The translations under genes were made by a program, and so were the position numbers. Of a DNA stretch of 38,256 nt, positions 27,133-35,788 are shown piece after piece (position 1 is the first letter of the stretch; every line of letters begins with the position of its first letter). The notes beneath the pieces were generated by a model. It saw only the letters and a program-made list of their open reading frames with translations, did no database searches and was not told the origin of the DNA. The stretch is taken from positions 1 through 38,256 of the forward strand of contig WFWZ01000288.1 of assembly GCA_015490875.1 (NCBI GenBank), given 5' to 3'. Source of the DNA: Planctomycetaceae bacterium (GTDB taxonomy: Bacteria > Planctomycetota > Planctomycetia > Pirellulales > Pirellulaceae).

Positions 27133-27138
27133 TACAAT
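27133..27138 (+). promoter_or_regulatory. Possible -10 box of the tandem-TlpA gene
   Basis: TACAAT followed by GGGG lies 68 nt before the start codon at 27207. It matches the -10 consensus in five of six positions but has no clear -35 partner. The leader after it contains a small GC hairpin (GGCGG/CCGCC, about 27152-27168). Confidence 0.35.
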
Positions 27139-27206
27139 GGGGAAACTACGGTGGCGGCTTGAGCCCGCCGCGCCAACGCTTTCTCTCCTACCGCAAGGAT
27201 TCTGCT

Positions 27207-30200
27207 ATGGGCACCGCAGACGGCCCCCGCAACCAATCCGGATTTTTGACAGCCGTAGAGGATTTCCGACCGCGATGGCCATGGGCGCTGTCGTTGATCG
27301 TGGCTCTGCTCCTCGCCATACCCGCGTGCCAACGGTCAGCGGACTCGGACCAACAAGCCAGTGCCAAGCGATACGAAGTAGTCGAAGATGATGAGTCATC
27401 CGCCAGCTCCCAGCCGACAGCCTCGACGCCGAACTCCCCGCCGGACACATCCGCCTCTTCGAGCTCGCAGCCTGCGGCTTCTTCCACCCCGCCGGACGTC
27501 GGCGATTCCACCGCGTCCAATCCGAACACATCTTCTTCTCGATCCAGCGCAGTAACGCGACCGACTTCGCCGCCAGCAAGCCCATCATCGCCATCCCGGT
27601 CCTCGGTGCCTTCGAAATCGCCTGCCAGCAGTACCGGTGGTGCGACGTCGAACTCCGAGCCGCCCAAACCGCCTCCGTCGATGTCCGCCGACCAACTCAA
27701 TTCCTACGAAGTCCCTGAGGGAACCCCCGAACAACTTCTCGATTTCATCCGGTCGGTCGACAGCAGCATTCAGGAGATCGCTCAAACCGCTATCGACCCC
27801 TCACAACGGGGGCTTGCGCGGGAACGTATCCGGATGGCGATGATGGCCAAGGAGAAGGCGGCTGACAAGGCGTATGCGGAATCGGACGATCGGGAGATCA
27901 AGTATCGGGCGGCTCATGCCAAGCAGGAAGCCATGCTGGGACTGATCGGTCTGGGGGACCGTCAGGCTGTCCAGCGAGTCGTGGCGTTTGCAAAGACGCT
28001 AGAGAACGCCGGCGATCCACGGCTTGTTCAAGATGGACGGCAGTTGTCGGTGTCGATCGAAATTGGCCGACTCGCCAGTGGCGGCACGGTGGACATCGAC
28101 CGACTAATGCAAAAGTTTACAACGTTGTTGCAAGAAGGCACGCCCGACCGCTCGATGGTCGATACCGTGCAAAACGCGACCGCCGTCCTCAACAACACGG
28201 GCCACACGAAGGAGTCCTTGAAGCTGCTGGAAATCGCCTCGCGCGTTCTGGCCAAGAGTCAGGACCCCGAGGTTGTCAAGGTCGCCGGTGAGTTCGCCCA
28301 GCAGGTCGCCATCTTGAAGCTGGAGTTTCCTCAGAAAGTCACGGCCGTCGCACGGAACCGGACTCCCGAAACCGAGAAGGCTTTTCAGGACGCCCTGCGT
28401 GCCGTCGAGCAGATTCCTGAGGCCGGGGAACCGGTGCTGTTCAATCTGGCTCAAGCCCTCTTCCCCCTGGAACACGGCGGCCAGTACGACCTGGCTCGGC
28501 AAACGTGCGACGTCATCGAACGGATGTTCGCCAGTCATGCCGACCCGCGCATTCAGGCCGCGGCCAAGCAGGAGGTGCAAGACGTACGCACGCGGCTCGA
28601 CCTCGTCGGCAAACCGCTTGCGGTCGAAGGACTGGCGCTGGCCGACGGAAAACCGCTCGACTGGAACGCCTACCGCGGCAAAGTCGTGCTTGTCGAGTTC
28701 TGGGCATCGCAGGCTCCCGCTTGGGAGGAACAACTCCCGCAGTTCCGCAAGCTTTACGACGAGTTCCATCCCCTGGGGCTGGAGATCATCAGCATCAACC
28801 TCGACCGAAACCGATCTGCAGCACAGGCCGCCCTGCGGAGGCTGTCTCTTCCCTGGACCGTGGCGTTCTCAACGGAACCCGACCGATGCGTCGTGGCAGA
28901 GAAGTGGCGAGTGCAGTCGATTCCCTTTTCGATCCTCGTCGATCCCAACGGCGTCGTCGTGGGACTCCATTACAGCGCCGATACGCTCCGGAAGTACCTC
29001 GAGAAGAACCTGAAGCAAAGCGGGGCCACGAAGACGGGAGGCCTCTTCGATGCGCCTTCGACGAACTCGCCCTGGGAGCCGGATCTCGATCGCGCCCCCC
29101 GGAGTGCCTCGACGTATTGGGTCAGTACGGGTGTCGCTACCGAACCTCCGTCTTCGAGCGAGACGTCGAACCAAGAAGAAAAGGAGGAGTCCGAGACTCT
29201 CCCCCAAGTCGATGCCAATCCCTATACAGCGCCTCCCGATGCCTCGGCCAAGGAACTCGCCATCTTCCTTGTCGACATGGCGGACAAACCGAAGTCGATT
29301 CGCGCGCGCACGCCCTTCAAACAAGCCGTCGCCGAAGCGGCCGAACGACTCCTACAGAAGGCTCGCAACGCGGGTGACAAGCGTCTGGCAGCTGGGACGT
29401 TGCTCGAAACCTTGAACGAGTTGGCGTTCGACGGAGACGCTGAGGCGGATCGCCGGCTTGCCCAATGGGCCGAGCGGCTCGCCACCGATGAAGATGCTCG
29501 TGTGGCTCGACAAGCCAAGTTCTATGCTCTCCAAGCCCGAGCGTTGAACTCGGGCGAACTGGAGACTCGCCAAGTCCAAGCGTTGCTCGATGAGTTGTTC
29601 GACATGTTCGGGCAGCTCAAGCCGCTCGATGGTCGATATCTCCGAGCGGCCTCGGCGACGGTCCGCGCCATCAACCAGCTCGAAGATGACGCCGCTCGCG
29701 AAAAACAGTTTCAGCGATTCGGGCGGTTGTTTGCCGAGAGCCGCGACGCGGAGTTGCGACGATACGGCAAGAAGCTGGCTCGATCGACCAAGGAAGCGAA
29801 GCAGTGGATCGGCAGCGAACTCGTGCTGGAAGGGACCGACGATCTGGGTGTACCGTTCGACTGGAAGTCCTACCGCGGGAAGCTCGTGGTGGTCGACTTC
29901 TGGGCGACGTGGTGCGGCCCGTGCCGGCGTGAGATGCCGCAGGTGAAACAAGTTTATCAGCAATGGCACGACCGAGGATTGGAAGTCGTCGGCGTGAACC
30001 TCGACAAAGATCCTGAAGCGCTCGCCAAGTATCTCAAAGAAAACGATCTCCCCTGGTCTCAACTTGTGGGGAAGGGAGCCAAGGAAGCGGCTCAAACGTA
30101 CGATGTGCGAGGCATTCCGACGTTGATGCTGGTCGACCGCGACGGCAAGATCGTCGCCATCGCGCACCAGGTCGCCAAACTGGTGCCGGAGATCGAAAAG

Positions 30201-30218
30201 CGGCTGGGGGGCCGGTAA
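27207..30218 (+). CDS. Lipoprotein with two TlpA/thioredoxin-like domains, the first without cysteines
   Basis: A 1003-aa exported protein. A signal sequence ends in a lipobox-like IPAC with Cys41, so it is probably a lipoprotein. A Ser/Pro/Thr-rich linker spans about 55-150. A helical region follows, then a first thioredoxin-like domain (about 470-615) in which the expected CxxC is replaced: W499-A-S-Q-A-P-A505. A second linker and helical region lead to a second domain (about 865-1000) with intact WCGPC (W902, C903, C906) and the cis-Pro loop GIPTLMLVD. One domain may be structural and the other a thiol-disulfide reductase acting outside the cytoplasmic membrane. The ATG at 27207 has AAGGA upstream; the longer frame to 26928 runs antisense through the peptidase gene. 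ribBA follows after 17 nt. Confidence 0.9.
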   Translation: MGTADGPRNQSGFLTAVEDFRPRWPWALSLIVALLLAIPACQRSADSDQQASAKRYEVVEDDESSASSQPTASTPNSPPDTSASSSSQPAASSTPPDVGDSTASNPNTSSSRSSAVTRPTSPPASPSSPSRSSVPSKSPASSTGGATSNSEPPKPPPSMSADQLNSYEVPEGTPEQLLDFIRSVDSSIQEIAQTAIDPSQRGLARERIRMAMMAKEKAADKAYAESDDREIKYRAAHAKQEAMLGLIGLGDRQAVQRVVAFAKTLENAGDPRLVQDGRQLSVSIEIGRLASGGTVDIDRLMQKFTTLLQEGTPDRSMVDTVQNATAVLNNTGHTKESLKLLEIASRVLAKSQDPEVVKVAGEFAQQVAILKLEFPQKVTAVARNRTPETEKAFQDALRAVEQIPEAGEPVLFNLAQALFPLEHGGQYDLARQTCDVIERMFASHADPRIQAAAKQEVQDVRTRLDLVGKPLAVEGLALADGKPLDWNAYRGKVVLVEFWASQAPAWEEQLPQFRKLYDEFHPLGLEIISINLDRNRSAAQAALRRLSLPWTVAFSTEPDRCVVAEKWRVQSIPFSILVDPNGVVVGLHYSADTLRKYLEKNLKQSGATKTGGLFDAPSTNSPWEPDLDRAPRSASTYWVSTGVATEPPSSSETSNQEEKEESETLPQVDANPYTAPPDASAKELAIFLVDMADKPKSIRARTPFKQAVAEAAERLLQKARNAGDKRLAAGTLLETLNELAFDGDAEADRRLAQWAERLATDEDARVARQAKFYALQARALNSGELETRQVQALLDELFDMFGQLKPLDGRYLRAASATVRAINQLEDDAAREKQFQRFGRLFAESRDAELRRYGKKLARSTKEAKQWIGSELVLEGTDDLGVPFDWKSYRGKLVVVDFWATWCGPCRREMPQVKQVYQQWHDRGLEVVGVNLDKDPEALAKYLKENDLPWSQLVGKGAKEAAQTYDVRGIPTLMLVDRDGKIVAIAHQVAKLVPEIEKRLGGR

Positions 30219-30235
30219 CCCGAAACGAGAACACG

Positions 30236-31456
30236 ATGCCGAAGAGTTTTTCGCCCATTCAAGAAGCCGTCGATGCGATCGCTCGCGGCGAAGTCGTGAT
30301 CGTGGTCGACGCGGAAGACCGCGAAAACGAAGGAGACTTCGTCTGTGCGGCCGAACGGATTACCGCGGAGACCGTCAACTTCATGGTCGCCGGCAAGGGA
30401 GAGTTCTGCGTCTCTGTCTTGCCGGACGTCTGCCAGCGACTCGAAGTCGAACCCCTCGTGCGCCAAAACACGGCTCCGCTGCGCACTGCCTTCATGACTC
30501 CGTTGGACCATCGAAGTGTTCGGACGGGCATTACGGCTGCGGAGCGAGCCACGACGGTGCGTGCCATCATTGATCCGGAGAGCCGCGCGGAAGATTTCGT
30601 CCGGCCCGGGCATGTCCACCTGCTGTTGGCCAAGGAAGGAGGCGTGCTGCGTCGGGCCGGCCATACCGAAGCCGCTGTCGACCTTGCGCGCATGGCCGGG
30701 CTCGCGCCGGCCGGCGTGCTGTGCGAGATTTTGAACGAAAAGGGCGAGCGGGCGAGCCGATCGGAATTGCGAGCTCTGGCTCGGCAATACGGTCTGAAAA
30801 TGATCTCGATCGAGCAGTTGATCGCTCATCGGCGCGTCAATGAGAAACTCGTGCGGCGGCTCGATACCGCGCGCCTTCCCACGCGGTTCGGAGACTTCCG
30901 GCTGATCACGTACGAAGTCGAATACGAAGACCAGATTCCCATCGCCTTGGTGATGGGAGATGTGGCGAACGCCGAGCGGCCGCCGCTGGTGCGGATGCAT
31001 TCGAGTTGCTTCACCGGAGACGTGCTCCGGTCGCTCCGCTGCGACTGCGGAGACCAACTGCAGATGGCACTCGAGCGGATCGGCGAGGAAGGAACCGGGG
31101 TTCTCGTCTATTTGCCTCAAGAGGGACGAGGCATTGGATTCGCGCAGAAGATCCGAGCCTACGCGTTGCAAGACACCGAGGGGCTCGACACGGTCGAAGC
31201 CAATCACGCTCTCGGATTTCGTGCGGACATGCGCGACTACGGCATCGGCTTGCAAATCCTGAAGGACCTGGGGCTGAGAAAACTGCGTCTGCTGACGAAC
31301 AACCCCAAAAAGGTCGAGGCTTTTAATCTACGAGGTTTCGACATCGAAGTGGTCGAGCAAGTCTCGATCGTACCCGCAGTCAACCCGCATAACTGCCGCT
31401 ATCTCGAGACCAAACGGGACAAATTAGGGCACCGCCTCCGTCTCAGCGGCGAGTAG
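30236..31456 (+). CDS. ribBA: Bifunctional 3,4-dihydroxy-2-butanone-4-phosphate synthase / GTP cyclohydrolase II
   Basis: A 406-aa riboflavin-pathway enzyme. The N-terminal DHBP synthase has the acidic loop DRENEGD (28-34), TGITAAERA (97-105), RPGHVHLL (123-130) and GHTEAAVDL (142-150). The C-terminal GTP cyclohydrolase II has the zinc site HSSCFTGDVLRSLRCDCG with C258, C269 and C271, the PQEGRGIGF motif and the NNPKK stretch. Together they supply both precursors of lumazine. It starts 17 nt after the tandem-TlpA gene and is probably cotranscribed with it. No FMN riboswitch is visible in front; the spacer is too short. The third residue of the usual PGHVFPL motif differs (VHLL), a minor change. 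Confidence 0.95.
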   Translation: MPKSFSPIQEAVDAIARGEVVIVVDAEDRENEGDFVCAAERITAETVNFMVAGKGEFCVSVLPDVCQRLEVEPLVRQNTAPLRTAFMTPLDHRSVRTGITAAERATTVRAIIDPESRAEDFVRPGHVHLLLAKEGGVLRRAGHTEAAVDLARMAGLAPAGVLCEILNEKGERASRSELRALARQYGLKMISIEQLIAHRRVNEKLVRRLDTARLPTRFGDFRLITYEVEYEDQIPIALVMGDVANAERPPLVRMHSSCFTGDVLRSLRCDCGDQLQMALERIGEEGTGVLVYLPQEGRGIGFAQKIRAYALQDTEGLDTVEANHALGFRADMRDYGIGLQILKDLGLRKLRLLTNNPKKVEAFNLRGFDIEVVEQVSIVPAVNPHNCRYLETKRDKLGHRLRLSGE

Positions 31457-31520
31457 GCGGGCGGCTAGACGGCGTCCCACGAACAACCACACATCCCTTC
31501 CCCTTGCCCCGCGCGCCCGT

Positions 31521-31526
31521 TACATT
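31521..31526 (+). promoter_or_regulatory. Possible -10 box of the Gfo/Idh/MocA gene
   Basis: TACATT followed by GGG lies 140 nt before the start codon. It resembles the TACAAT-GGGG site at 27133 but has no -35 element at normal distance. Confidence 0.25.
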
Positions 31527-31666
31527 GGGCGTGTTGTGTTTTTGGGCGCGAAACCAAACTCCCCGGCGTCGTTCTCACCTTTACCTGATGGCATGTTGCC
31601 TGCTGCGGGACGTTTGGCTACCGCCTCGAGGGGGACGTGTTTGCCGTCGTTGCAGCGAGGAGAGCC

Positions 31667-32788
31667 ATGAACAAGCCTCTGAAGGTTGCGGTCATCGGAC
31701 TGGGTTTCGGAGCCGAATTCCTGCCCATCTATCAGGCACTCGAAGGCGTGGAAGTGGGAGCCATCTGCCGGCGCAATCGTCAGAAGCTCGATGAGGTCGG
31801 CGATGAGTTCTCGATCGAGAAACGCTATACCGACTATGCGGATGTTCTGGCCGATCCGGATATCGACTTCGTGCATATCAACAGTCCGATCGAAGATCAC
31901 GCGAGAATGTCGCTGCAGGCGCTCGACGCGGGAAAACACGTCATGTCGACCGTCCCGATGGCGACGACGATCGAAGAGTGCGAGCAGATTGTTCAGAAGG
32001 TGCGGGAGACGGGACTGAAATACATGATGGCCGAGACAGTCGTCTACAGCCGTGAATTTCTGTTTCTCAAGGAGATGTACGAAAAGGGAGAACTCGGAAA
32101 GATCCAATACTTGGCCGCCTCGCATCCGCAGGACATGGACGGCTGGCCCGAGTACTGGGAACGCATGATCCCCATGCACTATGCGACGCACGTCGTCAGC
32201 CCCTGTCTGGGACTCGTCAACGGCCTGGCGGAATACGTGAGTTGCTTCGGGTCGGGGACGGTGCGCGATTCGATCGCCGAAAAGTCGGGTAATCGGTTCG
32301 CCGTCGAAACGTGCCACATCAAGATCCTCGATAGCGATCTCACCGCGCACATCTGGAGGTTCCTCTATGATGTGGCACGGCAATACCGCGAGAGCTTCGA
32401 CGTCTATGGCACCAAGAAGAGCTTCGAGTGGACCTTGATCGAAAACGAACCCCACGTGCTGCACACCGCCAAGAAACCCGAGCCGGAGATTCCGGAGAAG
32501 ATCGAAGTTCCCGACTATGCGCACCTGTTGCCCGAATCGATCCGACGGTTCACGTTGCCTCAAGAGATCCACGACGCCGAACACCTGTCCTTCATCCAAG
32601 GGGGGGGCCACGGCGGGTCGCACCCGCACCTGGTGAACGAGATGGTCAGCGCGTTGCAGGAAGACCGGGATCCCTGGCCCAATGCGGTGACGAGTGCCAA
32701 TTGGACGTGCGTCGGTCTCTGCGCCCACCAGTCGGCACTCAAAGGAGGTGAAATCGTCCACCTGCCCAAGTTCACGCTCGGACAATAG
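31667..32788 (+). CDS. Gfo/Idh/MocA family oxidoreductase lacking the usual EKP motif
   Basis: A 373-aa NAD(P)-dependent oxidoreductase. The Rossmann motif is GLGFGAE (11-17), and DVLADPDIDFVHINSP (59-74) matches the family. At the position of the catalytic EKP triad the protein has T95-V96-P97 in GKHVMSTVPMA, so the usual Lys is absent. The C-terminal domain has HYATHVVSPCLGL, WRFLYDVARQYRESFDVYG and a Gly/His-rich GGGHGGSHPHLV near 315-326. The sequence otherwise reads as intact, and I recall relatives with the same change, so this is probably a subfamily and not a broken gene. Substrate unknown; sugars or inositols are usual. GAGGAG precedes the ATG at 31667. A start at 31637 lacks this support. 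Confidence 0.88.
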   Translation: MNKPLKVAVIGLGFGAEFLPIYQALEGVEVGAICRRNRQKLDEVGDEFSIEKRYTDYADVLADPDIDFVHINSPIEDHARMSLQALDAGKHVMSTVPMATTIEECEQIVQKVRETGLKYMMAETVVYSREFLFLKEMYEKGELGKIQYLAASHPQDMDGWPEYWERMIPMHYATHVVSPCLGLVNGLAEYVSCFGSGTVRDSIAEKSGNRFAVETCHIKILDSDLTAHIWRFLYDVARQYRESFDVYGTKKSFEWTLIENEPHVLHTAKKPEPEIPEKIEVPDYAHLLPESIRRFTLPQEIHDAEHLSFIQGGGHGGSHPHLVNEMVSALQEDRDPWPNAVTSANWTCVGLCAHQSALKGGEIVHLPKFTLGQ

Positions 32789-33050
32789 CGGCTCGTTGCC
32801 CGCACCATCGGTACGACCAAAACGGTCGGTCTGCCCGAGGCCCTTATTTCTTGCCCGAGTGTTGCTTTTTCGCCGCATGTAGCTCGAGGGCAACGTAGAG
32901 TTGTTCCGAGCGGCTTTGTGGAGCCGCATGGGACTCGAGCCGAACGAAGGACGGTGCGGCTCGAACAGTCAACTGCCGGTTCCCGCGCGAACCGTGCACT
33001 TGGCACGGAGGCCAAGACGATCATGCCTTTCGCATACCGGAAAGCAGGTC

Positions 33051-34181
33051 ATGGCCTTGGAGAAGCCGCGTCGTGGGAGGAAGCGCGCAGGGCGATCCGC
33101 CTGGGTTGCCGTCCTGACAGTCGCCCTCTTGGGAACGGGCGGGACGGCATCGGATGGCAAGCGGGTGCATGCCGGATTCGGGCTTCGCGCGAGCGACGGC
33201 CTGTCAGCTTCCAGCCGCCTCCAGGAAGATGTGGCGGACGGATGGCTGGACGAGTACGACTTCTTCGATGCAGCGTTGATCGCCAGCGGCGTGGAATCTG
33301 TGCGTCAACGTGAGCTTCTACGCCGCCGCTTCGATCTCTGGTGGAACAAGCAGGCCCAGACGCTCCGGCGAATCCCTGAGCCTCGAGCCAAGGCGAGAGC
33401 CCTTCTGCACGCCTTGCACCGCGATCTGTTGCGCGGCCAGTACTACGCGGCTTGCGCTCGCGTTGACCAGACCTTGAACCAAGGGCACTTCAACTGCGTC
33501 ACGGCCACGGTGCTCTATCATGAGGCGGCACGGAGGGCTGGCTGGGACGCGCAAATCGTCTCTGTACCCGGGCACGTCTTCAATCGTCTGATCCTCGCTT
33601 CGGGAACGCTGGATGTCCAATCGACTTCGGCAACCTGGCTGGATCCCGGCGCACCCCGCGCTGACGTGCCGGGGGGACAGCCGAGGATCCTCAGCGAAGT
33701 GCAGCTTCTGGGCAAGCTCTACTACAATCGCGGTGTGACTCGGCTCGCCCAACATCGTTTCGCCCAAGCGGCCCGTCATTTCCGCACGGCCCTCGTGTAT
33801 GACCCGCAAGATGAGTCGGCCGCCCAGAACCTGCTCGCAGCTCTCAACAATGGAGCCCTGGCGGCGGCTCAGCAGCGTCGCTTCGAACAGGCGCTCGCGT
33901 GGCTCGCGGAAGGTCTTCAAGTCGATCCGCAATTCGCGCCATTGGCGGCCAATTACCGGCACGTTGCGGAAACCGGTGTGCGGCAACTGTTGGCCGAAGC
34001 CCGCCCCGAAGCGGCTCGCCGAATTCTCCATGAAGCAGCTCAAGCCGGATTCTCTCCTTCGCCATGGCTGGCCCGCCAACGCAACCTGGTGGCTCGGTGG
34101 CAGCCGACGCGTTCTGCGGGGGAAGTTGCCGACGATGGCGGGTGGGAGCGGGACGTCGATTTGACAAGTGCGGCTCCGTAA
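33051..34181 (+). CDS. Exported transglutaminase-like/TPR protein
   Basis: A 376-aa protein with a basic N-terminus and a hydrophobic export signal (about 15-34). A helical domain follows, then a transglutaminase-like segment with GHFNCVTATVLYHEAARRAGW (C149) and VSVPGHVFNRL (H175), the Cys-His arrangement of SirB1/transglutaminase-like proteins. The C-terminal half has repeats of TPR type: NRGVTRLAQHRFAQAARHFRTALVYDPQ and AQQRRFEQALAWLAEGLQVDPQ. It probably acts at the cell surface as a protein-binding or peptidase-like factor; the catalytic role is inferred only from the Cys-His pair. AGCAGG precedes the ATG. An upstream extension of the frame (from 32901) looks untranslated. The 262-bp region before it contains no other gene. 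Confidence 0.72.
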   Translation: MALEKPRRGRKRAGRSAWVAVLTVALLGTGGTASDGKRVHAGFGLRASDGLSASSRLQEDVADGWLDEYDFFDAALIASGVESVRQRELLRRRFDLWWNKQAQTLRRIPEPRAKARALLHALHRDLLRGQYYAACARVDQTLNQGHFNCVTATVLYHEAARRAGWDAQIVSVPGHVFNRLILASGTLDVQSTSATWLDPGAPRADVPGGQPRILSEVQLLGKLYYNRGVTRLAQHRFAQAARHFRTALVYDPQDESAAQNLLAALNNGALAAAQQRRFEQALAWLAEGLQVDPQFAPLAANYRHVAETGVRQLLAEARPEAARRILHEAAQAGFSPSPWLARQRNLVARWQPTRSAGEVADDGGWERDVDLTSAAP

Positions 34182-34449
34182 CCTACCTATTGAGTAGTCA
34201 CGCTGCTGCCCAATCGGGATTGGATGCAGCCATTCCCAGCTGCACTGAAAAGACTCGTCCAATGACTCGCCTCCTCGCCATGAGGGAGGAAGTCGTACCA
34301 CAACTACCGGCTGCACGCCACATGCCCGCAGATGGAAACGACGACTGCGGGATGGGTACGCGCTGGAGAACTCGTCTCAGGGACCCTTCGCCCGTCCAAA
34401 ACGCGTTCACATGCGCGGAGTTGGGGACGGCACCAGAAAGGAAAGTTGC

Positions 34450-34953
34450 ATGGGAGCTGTGGTCTCGCCGCGTACCTCCGGGCCACGAACGGGTTCGCCC
34501 GATCTGATGAGCCACGATGAGCGGATCCGCGCGAAAGTCGACTTTCTGATGCAGCGGATGTCGCGAGGTTGGGCAGGGGCAGATCGGAGAGGAGATCGGC
34601 GGATTCCCTTTCCCTATCCGATCCACCTGACTCCATGTGACCGCGTAGGCATTTTGACAGGAGAGCCCACGAATGTGGTTTTGGGCCGCCACCTGGCCGA
34701 ACGTGGGCTAGACTTTTATCACCGGAGGCCCTTGCCGCACCGGCACGTGATCGCATCGTTCGCGTGCGGTCAGAGTGGATGGGTGTCGTTGCTACTGGAG
34801 TTGCGACGCACGTGCTTCGACCAGGTAGGCTGGTACCGGACGGGAGGTCGCTTCCTCCGAGCCGTTTCCGCGCCCGACCCGCAGTGGTTGATGGGAGCCC
34901 GTTGGGAAGCGGTCGAACCGGAGGCAGCCGGCCGATACGACCAACCGATTTGA
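34450..34953 (+). CDS. PilZ-like protein of unknown function
   Basis: A 167-aa soluble protein. Its middle part reads DRRGDRRIPFPYPIHLTP, then VVLGRHLAERGLDFYHRRPLPHRHVIASF, which follows the plan of a PilZ domain (basic RxxxR loop, then the D/NxSxxG turn, here HLAERGL), and then GWYRTGGRFLRAV. The c-di-GMP motif is not exact, so binding is uncertain. I recall similar proteins in Planctomycetota. The ATG at 34450 is chosen because AAGGAAAG lies about 6 nt upstream; a shorter form from 34546 and the ATG at 34507 lack such a site. The gap of 268 bp from the preceding gene holds nothing I can identify. A structured region with terminators follows. Confidence 0.62.
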   Translation: MGAVVSPRTSGPRTGSPDLMSHDERIRAKVDFLMQRMSRGWAGADRRGDRRIPFPYPIHLTPCDRVGILTGEPTNVVLGRHLAERGLDFYHRRPLPHRHVIASFACGQSGWVSLLLELRRTCFDQVGWYRTGGRFLRAVSAPDPQWLMGARWEAVEPEAAGRYDQPI

Positions 34954-35008
34954 CCATGGGGGAATATCGAAACACCATCGCGCGAAGCCTGCGTGCCTTC
35001 GTTTGATG

Positions 35009-35014
35009 TATGCT
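35009..35014 (+). promoter_or_regulatory. Possible -10 box before the candidate small RNA
   Basis: TATGCT lies directly before the first hairpin of the structured region. It matches the -10 consensus in part; no -35 element is evident, so transcription may instead come from the PilZ-like gene upstream. Confidence 0.25.
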
Positions 35015-35089
35015 CGGCACTCCACGACCCGAGTGCTCGGGCCCTTGCGCCACCGGCGGAAGTCGCCGCCGTTCGCTCATAGATCCGCA

Positions 35090-35110
35090 CTACACGGTGT
35101 GTAGTTTTCT
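35090..35110 (+). terminator. Short hairpin with U-rich tail
   Basis: CTACAC (35090-35095) pairs perfectly with GTGTAG (35099-35104) over a 3-nt GGT loop, and TTTTCT follows. The stem is short, so it may be a weak terminator upstream of the strong one. Confidence 0.45.
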
Positions 35111-35112
35111 AC

Positions 35113-35155
35113 CGGCCTCGAGCCGCCATGAGCGGTCTCGAGGCCGTTTTCTTTG
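35113..35155 (+). terminator. Rho-independent terminator
   Basis: CGGCCTCGAG (35113-35122) and CTCGAGGCCG (35137-35146) form a perfect 10-bp GC-rich stem, followed by TTTTCTTTG. The U-tract lies on the + side only, so it ends rightward transcription from the PilZ-like gene or the candidate RNA. Confidence 0.87.
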
Positions 35156-35199
35156 TTTCGCAAGCACTCACGACGACCCACCACGTGTCTCCAGGTCGC

Positions 35200-35637
35200 T
35201 CAATCGCCCTCCGGCCTCGCCGTGCCGATGGCCGTCAAGACGATCCGACGCGGCCCCCCATGGTACCGGTGCTCACATAGATAAATCCCTTGCCATGTGC
35301 CCAGAGCCAGCCGCCCGTCGCGGATGGGAATCGTCAGCGAACTTCCGAAGAGGGAGGTTTTGACATGAGCCGGCATATCGTCGGGGCCTTCGCAGGTATG
35401 GACGTACGGCCACGACTGAGGGACCATGCGGTCCAGCGCCATCTCCATGTCGCGGCGGACGTCCGGATCGGCGTTCTCGTTCAGCGTGATCGAGGCGGAG
35501 GTGTGACAGAGAAAGATGTGGAGCAGGCCGTATGAGAACTCCGCCAGCTCTGGAAAGGCCTCCAGCACCTCCCTCGTCACCAAGTGCACGCCCTGCGAGC
35601 GAGGCCGCAACCGGAGCTCTGTCTGGCGAATGATCAT
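35200..35637 (-). CDS. yjbQ: YjbQ/UPF0047 family protein
   Basis: A 145-aa protein of the YjbQ family, annotated in some databases as secondary thiamine-phosphate synthase because it can weakly replace ThiE. The family core is clear: GLLHIFLCHTSASITLNENADPDVRRDM (about 37-64), DDMPAHVKTSLFGSSLTIPI (about 86-105) and the end GTWQGIYLCEHR. The conserved His and Cys residues fit the metal-site proposal for the family. The ATG at 35637 is preferred, with GGTGG 8 nt upstream; a GTG four codons earlier is possible. It is convergent with the terminator to its left. Its native role is unsettled. Confidence 0.9.
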   Translation of the reverse strand: MIIRQTELRLRPRSQGVHLVTREVLEAFPELAEFSYGLLHIFLCHTSASITLNENADPDVRRDMEMALDRMVPQSWPYVHTCEGPDDMPAHVKTSLFGSSLTIPIRDGRLALGTWQGIYLCEHRYHGGPRRIVLTAIGTARPEGD

Positions 35638-35753
35638 CGGAATTTCCACCCATTCGAGTGACGCTCGATGCCCTGCCCTTTGCCCAGCCGGTCAGGTCGG
35701 CCAGACGGCTCGCCTCAAGCGTTTTTTTCTCAGTTATAACTTCGAAAAAATGG

Positions 35754-35782
35754 TTGACATTTCTCCGCGAAAGCGGAATAAT
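35754..35782 (+). promoter_or_regulatory. Strong sigma-70-type promoter
   Basis: A perfect -35 TTGACA (35754-35759) is followed after exactly 17 nt by AATAAT (35777-35782), five of six matches to the -10 consensus. AT-rich sequence lies upstream (GTTTTTTTCTCAGTTATAACTT). Transcription should start near 35789 and run to the small gene at 35986, giving a leader of about 195 nt. Confidence 0.8.
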
Positions 35783-35788
35783 CATCTG

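Larger units (their letters stand above)
35015..35155 (+). ncRNA. Candidate small RNA or structured 3' UTR
   Basis: Four successive hairpins are visible between the PilZ-like gene and yjbQ: GCACTC/GAGTGC (35017-35036), CGGCG/CGCCG (35054-35068), CTACAC/GTGTAG (35090-35104, followed by TTTTCT) and a 10-bp terminator stem (35113-35146). There is no open reading frame with a ribosome binding site here, and yjbQ runs the other way. It may be a separate small RNA or the processed 3' end of the PilZ-like transcript. It matches no RNA family I know. Confidence 0.35.

Noticed and set aside
31520..32929. 469-residue minus-strand frame opposite the Gfo/Idh/MocA gene
   Set aside because: It is a shadow of the real gene and has no family motif.
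34304..35080. 258-residue minus-strand frame opposite the PilZ-like gene
   Set aside because: Arg/Ser/Pro-rich composition typical of antisense frames in GC-rich DNA, and no ribosome binding site.
34954..35199. 4.5S/SRP RNA, tmRNA or RNase P RNA in the structured gap
   Set aside because: The diagnostic conserved sequences of these RNAs are absent.
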